A stretch of 38,752 bases of DNA, taken from positions 1-38,752 of the forward strand of contig NZ_JBHRSA010000022.1 in assembly GCF_042643145.1 (NCBI RefSeq), in the 5' to 3' direction. This document shows, one piece after another, positions 1 to 7,889 of this stretch. Made by a program: the position numbers and the translations under genes. Source of the stretch: Virgibacillus_O xinjiangensis (GTDB lineage Bacteria; Bacillota; Bacilli; Bacillales; Amphibacillaceae). Each line of letters begins with the position of its first letter. Positions within the stretch are counted from its first letter, which is position 1. The notes beneath the pieces are model-generated. The model made no database searches. It was not told the DNA's origin and saw only the letters and a list, made by a program, of their open reading frames with translations.

Positions 1-79
1 CTCCATATAAAACCAACTTGGTTTCCTTATCAGGGAGAGTGGATTACACAGACTTCTTGACACTACCCGCGCACACCGC

Positions 80-310
80 AACTCGGTCGCCACCAAGCTG
101 CACTAGGGCGTCGTCATGCCGCACTCGGGCCGCACGCTCCACAACTCGGTCGCCACCACCCCGCACTCGGTCCGCACACACCGCTACTTGTGCGTCGTCA
201 TGCCGCACTCGGGCCACACACACCGCCACTCAGTCGCCACCAAGCCGAACTCGGGCCATACGCACCGCTACTCAGGCGCCATCATGCCGCACCCGGGCCA
301 CGCGCCCTGC
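80..310. repeat. 21-bp tandem array A (CACTCGGGCC family)
   Basis: About 11 consecutive degenerate units start every 21 bases (80, 101, 122, 143, 164, 185, 206, 227, 248, 269, 290). Each begins with a variant of CACTCGGGCC or AACTCGGTCGCC followed by a C-rich tail. There are no unique spacers between units. Because 21 is a multiple of 3 the array is open in several frames, which creates spurious reading frames on both strands. It fills most of the gap upstream of the S8 protease gene. The function is unknown. Confidence 0.9.
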
Positions 311-483
311 CTCCCACCGCAATCCCCTAAATTTTTCCTGAAACCCGGGACTTTCGACTCTAGTAGGGGAATCTAGCATCTTATATGATTACGGATATCT
401 GAATATTTTGCAAGTATATCGAAGGGAGGACCGGTTCGGAGCCAGGTTGATGCGTGATAGATATAAATTCAGGGGGGAAGAGA

Positions 484-3400
484 ATGGGGAAGAAGATTGC
501 CGTCGTATGGATGGCGGTGCTGCTCGTGCTGGGGAATGCATCCGTTGCAAGCGCGATGGGTCAGGTGCAGCAGCTGAACAAACAGAAGCCGTCGATCAGT
601 GAGGATGAGTGGAAGGAGACGAATGATCCGGACCAGGAAGTCAGGGTCATTGTCGAGATGGATGAGGAGGCGCCGGTGGAAGAGGCGACGAAGCAAGGTG
701 TCCGTTATAAAGATATGGAGAAGTCCAAGAAGACAGGGCTTGAGCGGGCGGCCGAAGCGGTCCAGAAGAATGCCAAGGATAAGATGAGGGCAAAGGGGCT
801 GAAGGCGAAGTTCGAGCAGGAATTCTCTGCTGTCGTCAATGGCTTCAGTGCCAATGTGAAACAAGGCGATATTCAAGAGATCGAGGAGATTCCGGAAGTC
901 AAAGCCGTACATATGGTGAATACTTATGAGCGCCCGATCGCCGAGCCCGACATGATTTCCAGCAAGGAGATCATCGAGGCGCAGGCAGCCTGGCGAGACT
1001 TTGGCCATCAAGGGGAAGGCATGGTGGTCGGCATCATTGATACCGGTATCGACCCGAGCCACCGGGACATGGTGCTTTCCGACGGCAAAACGGCCGAGCT
1101 GACAGAGGAATTTGTCCAGGAAACGGTCGAGGAAGAGGAACTGCCTGGGAAGTATTATACGGAAAAAGTTCCTTATGGCTACAATTATATGGATGGAAAT
1201 GATAAAATCCGCGAAGTCCATTCCGAGGCTTCCTATCACGGCATGCATGTTGCCGGAACGGTAGGGGCGAATGGCGATGAAGATAGCGGTGGCATCAAGG
1301 GTGTCGCACCCGAGGCACAGCTGTTGGCGTTGAAAGTATTCGGAAACGATCCCGAGTTCCAGTCCACCTATGGCGACATCTACATCAAAGCCATCGATGA
1401 CGCGATCAAGCTGGGAGCGGATGTGGTGAACATGAGCCTCGGCTCGCCGTCCGGGTTCGTGAGTGAGGAGTCGCCGGAGCAGCAGGCGGTCAGCCGGGCA
1501 GTGGATAATGGCGTGCTCATGTCGATTTCCGCAGGCAATTCTGCCATGTTCGGGGACGGGTTCTTCTACCCGTATGCCTCCAATCCGGACTATGGGGTGA
1601 GCGGTTCACCTGGTCTTGCGGAAGACTCACTGCAAGTGGCATCCTATGAAAATGTCTGGATGGAAGTAGATGCCCTCGAGTACAGCATCGACGGGTCCGA
1701 AGAGCGGGCAGCATTCCTGTCAGCCAGCAGCACGCATCCGGATGATGTCGAGGAGAAATCTTTTGCTTTAGTTGAAGCAGGTCTCGGATCTCCGGAAGAT
1801 TTTGAAGGGAAAGACCTCACAGGTAGTTACGCCCTGATTCAGCGCGGTGAGCTTGCCTTTACGGAAAAGGCTTTGAACGCGCAGGCAGCCGGAGCGGCCG
1901 GGGTGATCATCTATAATAACGAAGACGGCATCGTCAACATGGCGACAGACCCGGAAATCACCATCCCGCAGTTGTTCATGCAAAAAAGTGATGGGGACGC
2001 GCTTGCGGAATCACTGCAAAATGGTGAAGAGGTGTCCATCACATTTACCGGGGAAAAGACGAGCATCGTCAACCCGGAAGCAGGCCAGATGAGCGCCTTC
2101 ACTTCCTGGGGGCTTACGCCGAACCTTGATTTCAAACCGGAAATCACCGCACCAGGAGGGCAAATCTATTCCACACTGAATGATAATGAATACGGCCTGA
2201 TGAGCGGCACGTCCATGGCCGCACCGCATGTATCCGGCGGAGGCGCGCTCGTGCTGGAGCGGGTCGATGAGGATTTCGGCTATGATGGAGCGGACCGCGT
2301 CAACCTGGCCAAAAACCTGATGATGAACACGTCGGAACCCGTGGACTTCCAAGGGGCACCCGTTTCCCCGCGCCGCCAGGGAGCAGGGATCATGCAGCTG
2401 CATGCCGCCTTGTCCACGCCGGTGATGGTGACGGAGCCGGAGACGAATGAAGCGAAAGTCGCACTAAAGGAAGTCACCGAAAATGAAGTCAGCTTCGAGC
2501 TGCAAGCGGAAAATTTCTCAGATGAAGCGGTCGAATATGAAGTCGAAGCAAATGCACAGACAGACGCACCGGTGGACGGGGGAGGTTTCATGATCTCCGC
2601 TCCTAATGACATCGGCGCTTATGAATTGGAAAATGCCGCCACGGTCAATAAGGACAGCATCACAGTTCCGGCCGGCGGATCGGCAAACTTCACCGTAACC
2701 ATTGATGTCAGCGAGTGGGACGAGTCGATCAGGCAGTACTTCACCAACGGTTATTGGCTGGAAGGCTTTGTCACACTGACAGACCCATCGGACAATCATC
2801 CACAGCTGACCGTTCCATATGCCGGCTTCAAAGGCGAGTGGGATGCAGCGCCGATCTTTGACACGCCACTATGGGATCCGATGAGCTATTACGGCATGAC
2901 CGGCGTCGTCACGCATCTGGGCGAGGATAGCTTCGGCGTGCTTGGTGCAGGGGAGGAAACCGTGGACCCTGAGACCATCGCGTTCTCTCCGGATGGCAAT
3001 GGCGTGAAAGATGATGCCGGACTCGCCATCACTTTATTGAGAAATGCAGCCGAATTGAACGTGCGTGTGGTGGATGAGGATGGAAATATCGTAGAGCATA
3101 TCGCAGAGGAAGAATTTTTGGCCAAAGATTATTATGACAGCGGCCTGGCCACCCACTATAAAGCATCCACGGACTGGATGTGGGACGGCAACATTGATGG
3201 CAAACCCGCACCAGAAGGCCAGTACTACCTGGAGGCCGAGGCAGTGATCGACTATGATGGAGCCGAGCCGCAGCAAATCCAATTGCCGGTGATTCTCGAT
3301 ACGACCGCACCGGTGGTGGAAGCCGATGTCAACCGCGGCCAGCGCGAACTGAGCGTGGAAGTGGCAGACACTGACGGCGGAAGCGGAATCGCCTCCTGGG

Positions 3401-3603
3401 ACGTGATCGTCGACGGCAGCTCTGCGTTGGACGAGCCACTTTCAGGTGATGCCACCACCCATGCATTAGACGGCATCCACCCGAGCCAGTCGGTCAAAGT
3501 CATCGCAACGGACCACGCAGGCAACGTATCAGAAGAGGTCATCATGGGACCGAAGGGAAAAGCAGTTGGTAAAGGAAAGGGCAATGGTAAGGGGAATAAA
3601 TAG
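484..3603 (+). CDS. Secreted S8 (subtilisin-like) serine protease with PA domain
   Basis: A 1039-residue exported protease of the Vpr/lactocepin type. The ATG at 484 is preferred over an in-frame GTG at 454 because AGGGGGGAAG lies just upstream and the protein then begins with a clean signal peptide (MGKK, hydrophobic core, cut near ASA). An I9-like propeptide follows (roughly 50-145). The catalytic triad is visible: Asp186 in GIIDTGID, His252 in HGMHVAG and Ser577 in GTSMAAPHVSG. The long stretch between His and Ser carries a PA domain (about 430-520). After the protease domain come Fn3/Ig-like domains, including an SPDGNG stretch typical of C5a-peptidase-type proteins. The protein is strongly acidic but ends in a Lys/Gly-rich tail. 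No LPXTG anchor or S-layer repeats are seen, so it is probably secreted or loosely wall-bound. Family assignment is firm; the substrate is unknown. Confidence 0.95.
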   Translation: MGKKIAVVWMAVLLVLGNASVASAMGQVQQLNKQKPSISEDEWKETNDPDQEVRVIVEMDEEAPVEEATKQGVRYKDMEKSKKTGLERAAEAVQKNAKDKMRAKGLKAKFEQEFSAVVNGFSANVKQGDIQEIEEIPEVKAVHMVNTYERPIAEPDMISSKEIIEAQAAWRDFGHQGEGMVVGIIDTGIDPSHRDMVLSDGKTAELTEEFVQETVEEEELPGKYYTEKVPYGYNYMDGNDKIREVHSEASYHGMHVAGTVGANGDEDSGGIKGVAPEAQLLALKVFGNDPEFQSTYGDIYIKAIDDAIKLGADVVNMSLGSPSGFVSEESPEQQAVSRAVDNGVLMSISAGNSAMFGDGFFYPYASNPDYGVSGSPGLAEDSLQVASYENVWMEVDALEYSIDGSEERAAFLSASSTHPDDVEEKSFALVEAGLGSPEDFEGKDLTGSYALIQRGELAFTEKALNAQAAGAAGVIIYNNEDGIVNMATDPEITIPQLFMQKSDGDALAESLQNGEEVSITFTGEKTSIVNPEAGQMSAFTSWGLTPNLDFKPEITAPGGQIYSTLNDNEYGLMSGTSMAAPHVSGGGALVLERVDEDFGYDGADRVNLAKNLMMNTSEPVDFQGAPVSPRRQGAGIMQLHAALSTPVMVTEPETNEAKVALKEVTENEVSFELQAENFSDEAVEYEVEANAQTDAPVDGGGFMISAPNDIGAYELENAATVNKDSITVPAGGSANFTVTIDVSEWDESIRQYFTNGYWLEGFVTLTDPSDNHPQLTVPYAGFKGEWDAAPIFDTPLWDPMSYYGMTGVVTHLGEDSFGVLGAGEETVDPETIAFSPDGNGVKDDAGLAITLLRNAAELNVRVVDEDGNIVEHIAEEEFLAKDYYDSGLATHYKASTDWMWDGNIDGKPAPEGQYYLEAEAVIDYDGAEPQQIQLPVILDTTAPVVEADVNRGQRELSVEVADTDGGSGIASWDVIVDGSSALDEPLSGDATTHALDGIHPSQSVKVIATDHAGNVSEEVIMGPKGKAVGKGKGNGKGNK

Positions 3604-3615
3604 AATTAAAGAAAC

Positions 3616-3648
3616 AGCCGGCACCTGGTGAGGTGGCCGGCTATTTTT
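3616..3648 (+). terminator. Rho-independent terminator of the S8 protease gene
   Basis: AGCCGGCACC pairs with GGTGGCCGGCT (one bulge) around a short loop, followed by ATTTTTAT. It starts 12 bases after the stop codon. A near-copy lies at 9051-9085. Confidence 0.85.
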
Positions 3649-3667
3649 ATGGAGAGAGACCTGCACA

Positions 3668-3772
3668 GCCCGAGTGGTAGAAGGTGTGACCCGATTTGCG
3701 CCCTGCATGGCCCAAGTAACAGATGATTCCGCCGATTTGCGCCTCCGAGCGGCACTCAAATATGCTGTGGTA
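3668..3772 (-). repeat. Decayed 21-bp array, inverted copy of the CACTCGGGCC family
   Basis: Starts of GCCCGAGTGG (3668), ACCCGATTTG (3689), GCCCAAGTAA (3710), GCCGATTTGC (3731) and a last partial unit (3752) are each 21 bases apart. GCCCGAGTGG is the reverse complement of CCACTCGGGC, so this appears to be an eroded array in the opposite orientation. Confidence 0.6.
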
Positions 3773-3825
3773 TAGCTTTAGAAAATAGCAATCTCCTGGC
3801 AGGTAAGATTATTTTAAAAAATCTG

Positions 3826-3854
3826 TTGACAGAAACCGGTTTCAAATATATAAT
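3826..3854 (+). promoter_or_regulatory. Sigma-A promoter of the PTS operon
   Basis: TTGACA (3826-3831) and TATAAT (3849-3854) are both perfect consensus hexamers with a 17-bp spacer. The predicted start is near 3861, leaving a leader of about 150 bases before the first gene at 4012. Confidence 0.88.
3830..3845 (+). promoter_or_regulatory. cre-like operator inside the promoter spacer
   Basis: GAAACCGGTTTC (3832-3843) is a perfect 12-bp palindrome between -35 and -10. Aligned to the cre consensus WTGNAANCGNWNNCWW, every defined position matches except the first two. CcpA binding here would block polymerase directly, as expected for catabolite repression of a PTS sugar operon. Another LacI-family repressor is possible. 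Confidence 0.6.
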
Positions 3855-3864
3855 GAAAACGCAT

Positions 3865-3938
3865 TCTAACAAATGATACAAGTTGTAACAAATGTTACAT
3901 AATCTAATCAATTTTTACTAAATGTAACATTTGTTAGA
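3865..3938 (+). promoter_or_regulatory. Three operator boxes for the local SorC/DeoR-type regulator
   Basis: Three 16-bp sites share the form TGTAACA-WW-TGTTACA. Box 1 (3865-3880) is TCTAACA AA TGATACA, box 2 (3884-3899) is a perfect inverted repeat with 7-bp arms, and box 3 (3923-3938) is TGTAACA TT TGTTAGA. Boxes 2 and 3 also form a perfect 14-bp inverted repeat with each other (3887-3900 and 3922-3935), which could fold as a hairpin in the leader RNA. All sit just after the predicted transcription start, as expected for repression by the regulator encoded at 7890-8828. Confidence 0.65.
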
Positions 3939-4011
3939 TTATATGATTCTCTCATTGTTGAATCTAAGGGTCTGAAGCTTTGATGCTTACAGTGTAAAAG
4001 GAGGAAGCAAC

Positions 4012-5271
4012 ATGTCAATCTATCAACAGCTTTTGGAAAGGGATAGGGAAAAGAATCCAATTAAGGTCGGTGTAATCGGGGCAGGCCAAATGGGATATGG
4101 TCTGATTTCACAGATTTCCAGAATTCCAGGAATGGTAGTCGGAGGAATTTCTGATATCAGAGAAGAAAACGCTAACAGAGCAAAAGAATTCTATCTATCT
4201 CAGGAAAAACTCAATGTCCAAACCATTGCATCTACTGATTATAAAGAAGTGATCCAGTCACAAAACGTGGAAGTAGTAGTGGATGCCACCGGTGTTCCGG
4301 AAGTCGGTGCAAACATTTCATTAGAAGCTTTACGTTCTCAAAAACATTTGGTACTGCTCAATGTTGAAGTGGATATCACCATTGGTTCCTATATGAATTC
4401 TCTTTTCAACTCTGCTGGGTTGGTTTACTCTGGATCAGCTGGAGATGAACCCGCCGCAATCGTCGAGTTGTATGAATTTGCCAAGACCATGGGAATGGAA
4501 GTAGTTGTAGCAGGTAAAGGAAAGAATAACGCACTCAAGCCGAATGCGAATCCGGATACAGCTGCCGAAGAAGCTAGAGCTAAGAATATGAGTGCACATA
4601 TGCTCGCTGCCTTCCAAGATGGTACGAAAACAATGGCAGAGATGAATCTGTTAAGTAATGCGATTGGATTAGTACCTGACAAAGTCGGCATGCATGGGGT
4701 GGACGCAGGGCTTGACGATGTTGCTAAGAAACTGGATCTGAAAGAAAATGGAGGAGTATTGGACAACCTGGGTGTAGTTGAATATGTAAATGGCTTGGCA
4801 CCAGGGGTTTTCGTCATTGTGAAGAGTGAGTTGGAACCGGTAGATGAAGAACTGCGCTACCTGCTGAAAGTAGATAGTAATCACGGTAATCACTATACTC
4901 TGTATCGTCCGTACCATCTGGCAAGCTTGGAAACTCCAGTCACCATTGCGAAGGCTGTACTGAATCAAGATACGTCCATCCATCCTCTTGGAGCTCCAGT
5001 GTCTGAAACGGTAACAGTAGCAAAAAGGGATATTAAAGAAGGAGAAACCCTGGATGGTATTGGTGGATATTCGGTCAGAGGGGTGCTGGAAACGCATCAG
5101 GACATGAAAACAAATGGACATATTCCTATCGGATTGATCAGTGGGAAAGTCGTCGCTAAACAAGATATTAAAGAAGGACAATTTTTAACACAGGATGATG
5201 TAGAACTCGACCCATCCACTACAGTTTGGAAGTTGAGAGCCTTACAGGACCACATGTTTTCTGACAAATAA
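4012..5271 (+). CDS. NAD(P)-dependent oxidoreductase with C-terminal SAF domain (homoserine dehydrogenase-like)
   Basis: A 419-residue protein of the family labelled 'predicted homoserine dehydrogenase with SAF domain'. The Rossmann fold starts at residues 17-31 with GVIGAGQMGYG. A central catalytic-type domain follows, and the C-terminus (about 330-410) has the SAF pattern of paired 'KRDIKEGE' and 'KQDIKEGQFL' segments. The start follows AGGAGG with good spacing. It is the first gene of a PTS operon with gutM and glucitol-family EII genes, so it probably oxidises or rearranges the imported phosphorylated polyol or a downstream intermediate. A real role in homoserine metabolism is unlikely in this context. 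The exact substrate cannot be read from sequence. Confidence 0.85.
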   Translation: MSIYQQLLERDREKNPIKVGVIGAGQMGYGLISQISRIPGMVVGGISDIREENANRAKEFYLSQEKLNVQTIASTDYKEVIQSQNVEVVVDATGVPEVGANISLEALRSQKHLVLLNVEVDITIGSYMNSLFNSAGLVYSGSAGDEPAAIVELYEFAKTMGMEVVVAGKGKNNALKPNANPDTAAEEARAKNMSAHMLAAFQDGTKTMAEMNLLSNAIGLVPDKVGMHGVDAGLDDVAKKLDLKENGGVLDNLGVVEYVNGLAPGVFVIVKSELEPVDEELRYLLKVDSNHGNHYTLYRPYHLASLETPVTIAKAVLNQDTSIHPLGAPVSETVTVAKRDIKEGETLDGIGGYSVRGVLETHQDMKTNGHIPIGLISGKVVAKQDIKEGQFLTQDDVELDPSTTVWKLRALQDHMFSDK

Positions 5272-5310
5272 GCCGGGGTAAAGCCAGGCTGGTGAAATAG
5301 AGGGGCAGAT

Positions 5311-5733
5311 ATGAATTTAATAATTATTGCTTGTCTCATTTTGGTAATGAATTATGCTCTTACATTTATCCAAGTAAGACATTATCGGAAATCAATGGAG
5401 AAGCTTATAAGCAGGTACAGAGGGAATAGTGATTACTATTTGTTTTCCGGACAATCTAGAAGGATGTTGAAGTCGGGATCGATAGCAATGCTTATTGTAG
5501 ATAAGGATTATAACATAATTGAATGCCAAGTAATGAAAGGCGTAAGTGTGTTGACAAGCTTCAAAGCAGTAGAGCGCTATAAAGGATTGCATGTTGGCAC
5601 ATTACTATCAGATTTGCATGATAAGCATACACCAAGTAAAGACAGCAAAAAGAAGAAGATACCTGCAATCACTGCTGCCTTGATGTCTGCAGCGGAGAAT
5701 GCGTTGATGACTATTCCCAAAAAGAGAGCTTGA
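5311..5733 (+). CDS. gutM: GutM-family glucitol operon activator-like protein
   Basis: A 140-residue protein with one N-terminal membrane segment (residues 2-20, LIIIACLILVMNYALTF), followed by a cytoplasmic domain with the GutM pattern of SGQSRRMLKSGSIAMLIVD and a K-G-V-S-V-L-T-S-F segment. Homologues sit in glucitol/sorbitol PTS operons and are named activators, though the mechanism is poorly defined. It lies 39 bases after the oxidoreductase gene and before the IIC gene, the usual order in these operons. The C-terminus is basic and weakly conserved. Confidence in the family is good. Confidence 0.85.
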   Translation: MNLIIIACLILVMNYALTFIQVRHYRKSMEKLISRYRGNSDYYLFSGQSRRMLKSGSIAMLIVDKDYNIIECQVMKGVSVLTSFKAVERYKGLHVGTLLSDLHDKHTPSKDSKKKKIPAITAALMSAAENALMTIPKKRA

Positions 5734-5753
5734 ATTATGGGATTCTTGGACAT

Positions 5754-5832
5754 GCCCCTCTGTGCACCTCTTGTACATAGGGGGCAACGCCCAGCGGGGA
5801 TAAAAAACTTTCATTATTTAATTTAATGAAAG
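5754..5832 (+). other. Two RNA hairpins between gutM and the IIC gene
   Basis: GCCCCT-TGT...TACA-AGGGGGC pairs across 5754-5785, and CTTTCATT pairs with AATGAAAG across 5808-5832. Neither is followed by a clear T-run, so they look more like pausing, processing or mRNA-stability elements than a full terminator. They split the regulator/enzyme part of the operon from the transport genes. Confidence 0.55.
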
Positions 5833-5881
5833 GGCTATCAAATCTAGAAATAATTTCTTTTTACAGGAAGGAGCATGAGGG

Positions 5882-6418
5882 ATGCAATGGATTGAATGGT
5901 TTGGTGAGCATTTCATAGGTTTGTTCAATGCCGGTGGAGAACAATTCATGAGTTTGTTCACATCAATTGTACCGACATTAGTAGTTCTACTGACATTCAC
6001 CTATGCAATGATCAAATTCATCGGGGATGACAGAGTGACAAAAGGAATACAATTTGCTTCGAAATATATGATCCTACGATATACATTGATGCCTATCTTA
6101 TCTATTTTACTACTAACAAACCCGATGGCATACACGTTTGGAAGGTTTGTCAAAGAAGAACAGAAACCAGCATTCTTCGATTCACTGGTATCGTTTCTAC
6201 ACCCAGTTACTTCGTTATTTCCCTATGCAAATGCCGGTGAACTGTTTGTCTATTTAGGGATAGCAAACGGGATAGCGCAGGCAGGTTATTCTCAATCAGA
6301 ATTGGCTGTCCGGTATTTCCTTGTAGCGATACTAATTATTCTGATCCGTGGTGTGATAACAGAACAGATAACAAAATATCTAGCGCGAAGAATGGCGAAT
6401 TCTGCGGTTAAGGAGTGA
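5882..6418 (+). CDS. srlA: PTS glucitol/sorbitol-type transporter, IIC subunit
   Basis: A 178-residue membrane protein with the start pattern of IIC2 of the glucitol family (an EWFGEHFIGLFNAGGEQFM-like N-terminus), several hydrophobic segments, and the conserved PYANAGELFVYLGIANG stretch. An AGGAAGGAG ribosome site precedes the ATG. The stop codon lies within the ribosome site of the next gene, so translation is probably coupled to IIB. It forms part of the membrane channel for an alditol or related sugar alcohol. The family is clear; substrate specificity is not. Confidence 0.92.
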   Translation: MQWIEWFGEHFIGLFNAGGEQFMSLFTSIVPTLVVLLTFTYAMIKFIGDDRVTKGIQFASKYMILRYTLMPILSILLLTNPMAYTFGRFVKEEQKPAFFDSLVSFLHPVTSLFPYANAGELFVYLGIANGIAQAGYSQSELAVRYFLVAILIILIRGVITEQITKYLARRMANSAVKE

Positions 6419-6423
6419 TCATC

Positions 6424-7458
6424 ATGACGTATAAGCCTGTTTTTGTAAACAAAGGTGCTGGAGGCTGGGGAAAAGGCCTTGAAATTGAGCCGAAAGGGAA
6501 AAGAACGAAAGTAGTCTCCGTTACAGGCGGCGGCATCCATCCAGTAGCACAGAAAATAGCGGAATTAAGCGGGGCGGAAGCAGTTGACGGTTTCAAGAAT
6601 TCTGTACCTGAGGATGAAATGGCCTGTGTCATTATTGATTGTGGGGGAACAGCCAGAATCGGCGTATATCCCATGAAAAAGATTCCTACGGTTGATGTCA
6701 TGGATGCATCGCCATCAGGGCCACTTGCTAAACATATTACGGAAGATATCTTTGTATCAGGGGTTGCCCCCAAGGATGTTCAATTATTGAATGAGTCGGA
6801 GTCGGCGGCGACCGTGGAAAAGTCAGAAGAGCCGGAAGAGGATGCAACTAGTTTTGACACGTCCGATCGAGAAAAATTCCAGGAAACGTATGAAAAAGTG
6901 AAGCAGGAAAATAGAGAGAAGCAACAGGATAATCTCCTAATGCGATTTTCAAAATCCATAGGGAAGGTGACCGGTACATTCTATCAAGCAGGTCGGGATT
7001 CTATTGATATGCTCATCAAAAATATTCTCCCGTTCATGGCGTTTGTCAGTATGCTGATTGGTATCATCAATTACACCGGTATTGGAGATGTCATAGCAAA
7101 TACGCTCTCTCCTTTAGCTAGTTCACTAGGCGGGTTGATCGTCATTGTACTGATATGTACCCTGCCATTCTTGTCACCAGTTCTCGGGCCGGGTGCAGTA
7201 ATTGCACAAGTTATCGGGGTCCTGATCGGGAGCCAGATCGGTGCGGGGAATATCCCCCCTGCCTTTGCATTGCCGGCATTGTTCGCAATCAACGGACAGG
7301 TAGGTGCGGATTTCGTACCGGTAGGTTTATCGCTGGCCGAGGCAGAGCCTGAAACCGTTCAATTTGGTGTACCGGCAGTCTTATACAGCCGTTTGATCAC
7401 GGGTGTCCTTGCCGTTATCATTGCATATTTTGCAAGCTTTGGAATGTATTCATCTTAA
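6424..7458 (+). CDS. srlE: PTS glucitol/sorbitol-type transporter, IIB(C) subunit
   Basis: A 344-residue protein. The ATG at 6424 follows AAGGAG at 6410-6415; the GTG at 6415 lies inside that ribosome site and is rejected. The N-terminal IIB domain carries SVTGGGIHPVAQKIAEL and CVIIDCGGTARIGVYP, signatures of the glucitol IIB family with a Cys available for phosphorylation. An acidic linker (about 120-170) follows, then membrane segments in the C-terminal half (about 195-340), including FLSPVLGPGAVIAQVIG. It receives phosphate from IIA and passes it to the substrate during uptake. Confidence 0.92.
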   Translation: MTYKPVFVNKGAGGWGKGLEIEPKGKRTKVVSVTGGGIHPVAQKIAELSGAEAVDGFKNSVPEDEMACVIIDCGGTARIGVYPMKKIPTVDVMDASPSGPLAKHITEDIFVSGVAPKDVQLLNESESAATVEKSEEPEEDATSFDTSDREKFQETYEKVKQENREKQQDNLLMRFSKSIGKVTGTFYQAGRDSIDMLIKNILPFMAFVSMLIGIINYTGIGDVIANTLSPLASSLGGLIVIVLICTLPFLSPVLGPGAVIAQVIGVLIGSQIGAGNIPPAFALPALFAINGQVGADFVPVGLSLAEAEPETVQFGVPAVLYSRLITGVLAVIIAYFASFGMYSS

Positions 7459-7494
7459 TATCAGATTCTGATCACATTAATGGAGGTATAGTAT

Positions 7495-7851
7495 ATGTAT
7501 AAATCAGTTGTAGAAAATGTTGGACCTTTAGCTTTAGCTTTTGAGGAAGAAAAAGTTATCATTCTGTTTGGTCCTCAGGCTCCAGATGAGTTGAAAGAAG
7601 TATCCATCATCCACGAAGCTGCGGAAGACTCTTCGGAGAATCCTATTAAAGAAGGCGGCAAGTTTATCGTGGATGATCAGGAGTACACCGTGACGGCTGT
7701 CGGATCTTCAGCTAATGAAAACTTGAAAGAGCTCGGGCATATTTCCATTTATTTCTCTGAGCCTAACGAAGATGTGTTGCCAGGTGCAGTATTTGCCTCA
7801 CCTTCCAAACTGCCTGAATGTAAAGATGGAAGCGTGATAGAATTCAAGTAG
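7495..7851 (+). CDS. srlB: PTS glucitol/sorbitol-type transporter, IIA subunit
   Basis: A 118-residue soluble protein of the glucitol IIA family. It has LFGPQAPDELKEVSIIHE (the His here is a candidate phosphorylation site), a GGKFIVDDQEYTVTAVG strand and ELGHISIYF near the C-terminus. GGAGGT lies just upstream of the start. It takes phosphate from HPr and gives it to the IIB domain encoded just upstream. The length matches the family. Confidence 0.92.
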   Translation: MYKSVVENVGPLALAFEEEKVIILFGPQAPDELKEVSIIHEAAEDSSENPIKEGGKFIVDDQEYTVTAVGSSANENLKELGHISIYFSEPNEDVLPGAVFASPSKLPECKDGSVIEFK

Positions 7852-7889
7852 GGAAAAATTAAGTTTTAAATGCGGGATAGGTGAAGGAA

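Noticed and set aside
18..341. Open reading frames across array A (and similar ones across arrays B, C, D and E)
   Set aside because: They arise because a 21-bp unit keeps frame without stops; several frames and both strands are open at once, and the peptides are low-complexity with no proper ribosome sites.
469..1248. 259-residue minus-strand reading frame
   Set aside because: It is antisense to the S8 protease and has no recognisable motif.
4012..5271. Homoserine dehydrogenase in amino-acid biosynthesis
   Set aside because: The SAF domain and the PTS operon context point to sugar alcohol metabolism; no threonine or methionine genes are nearby.
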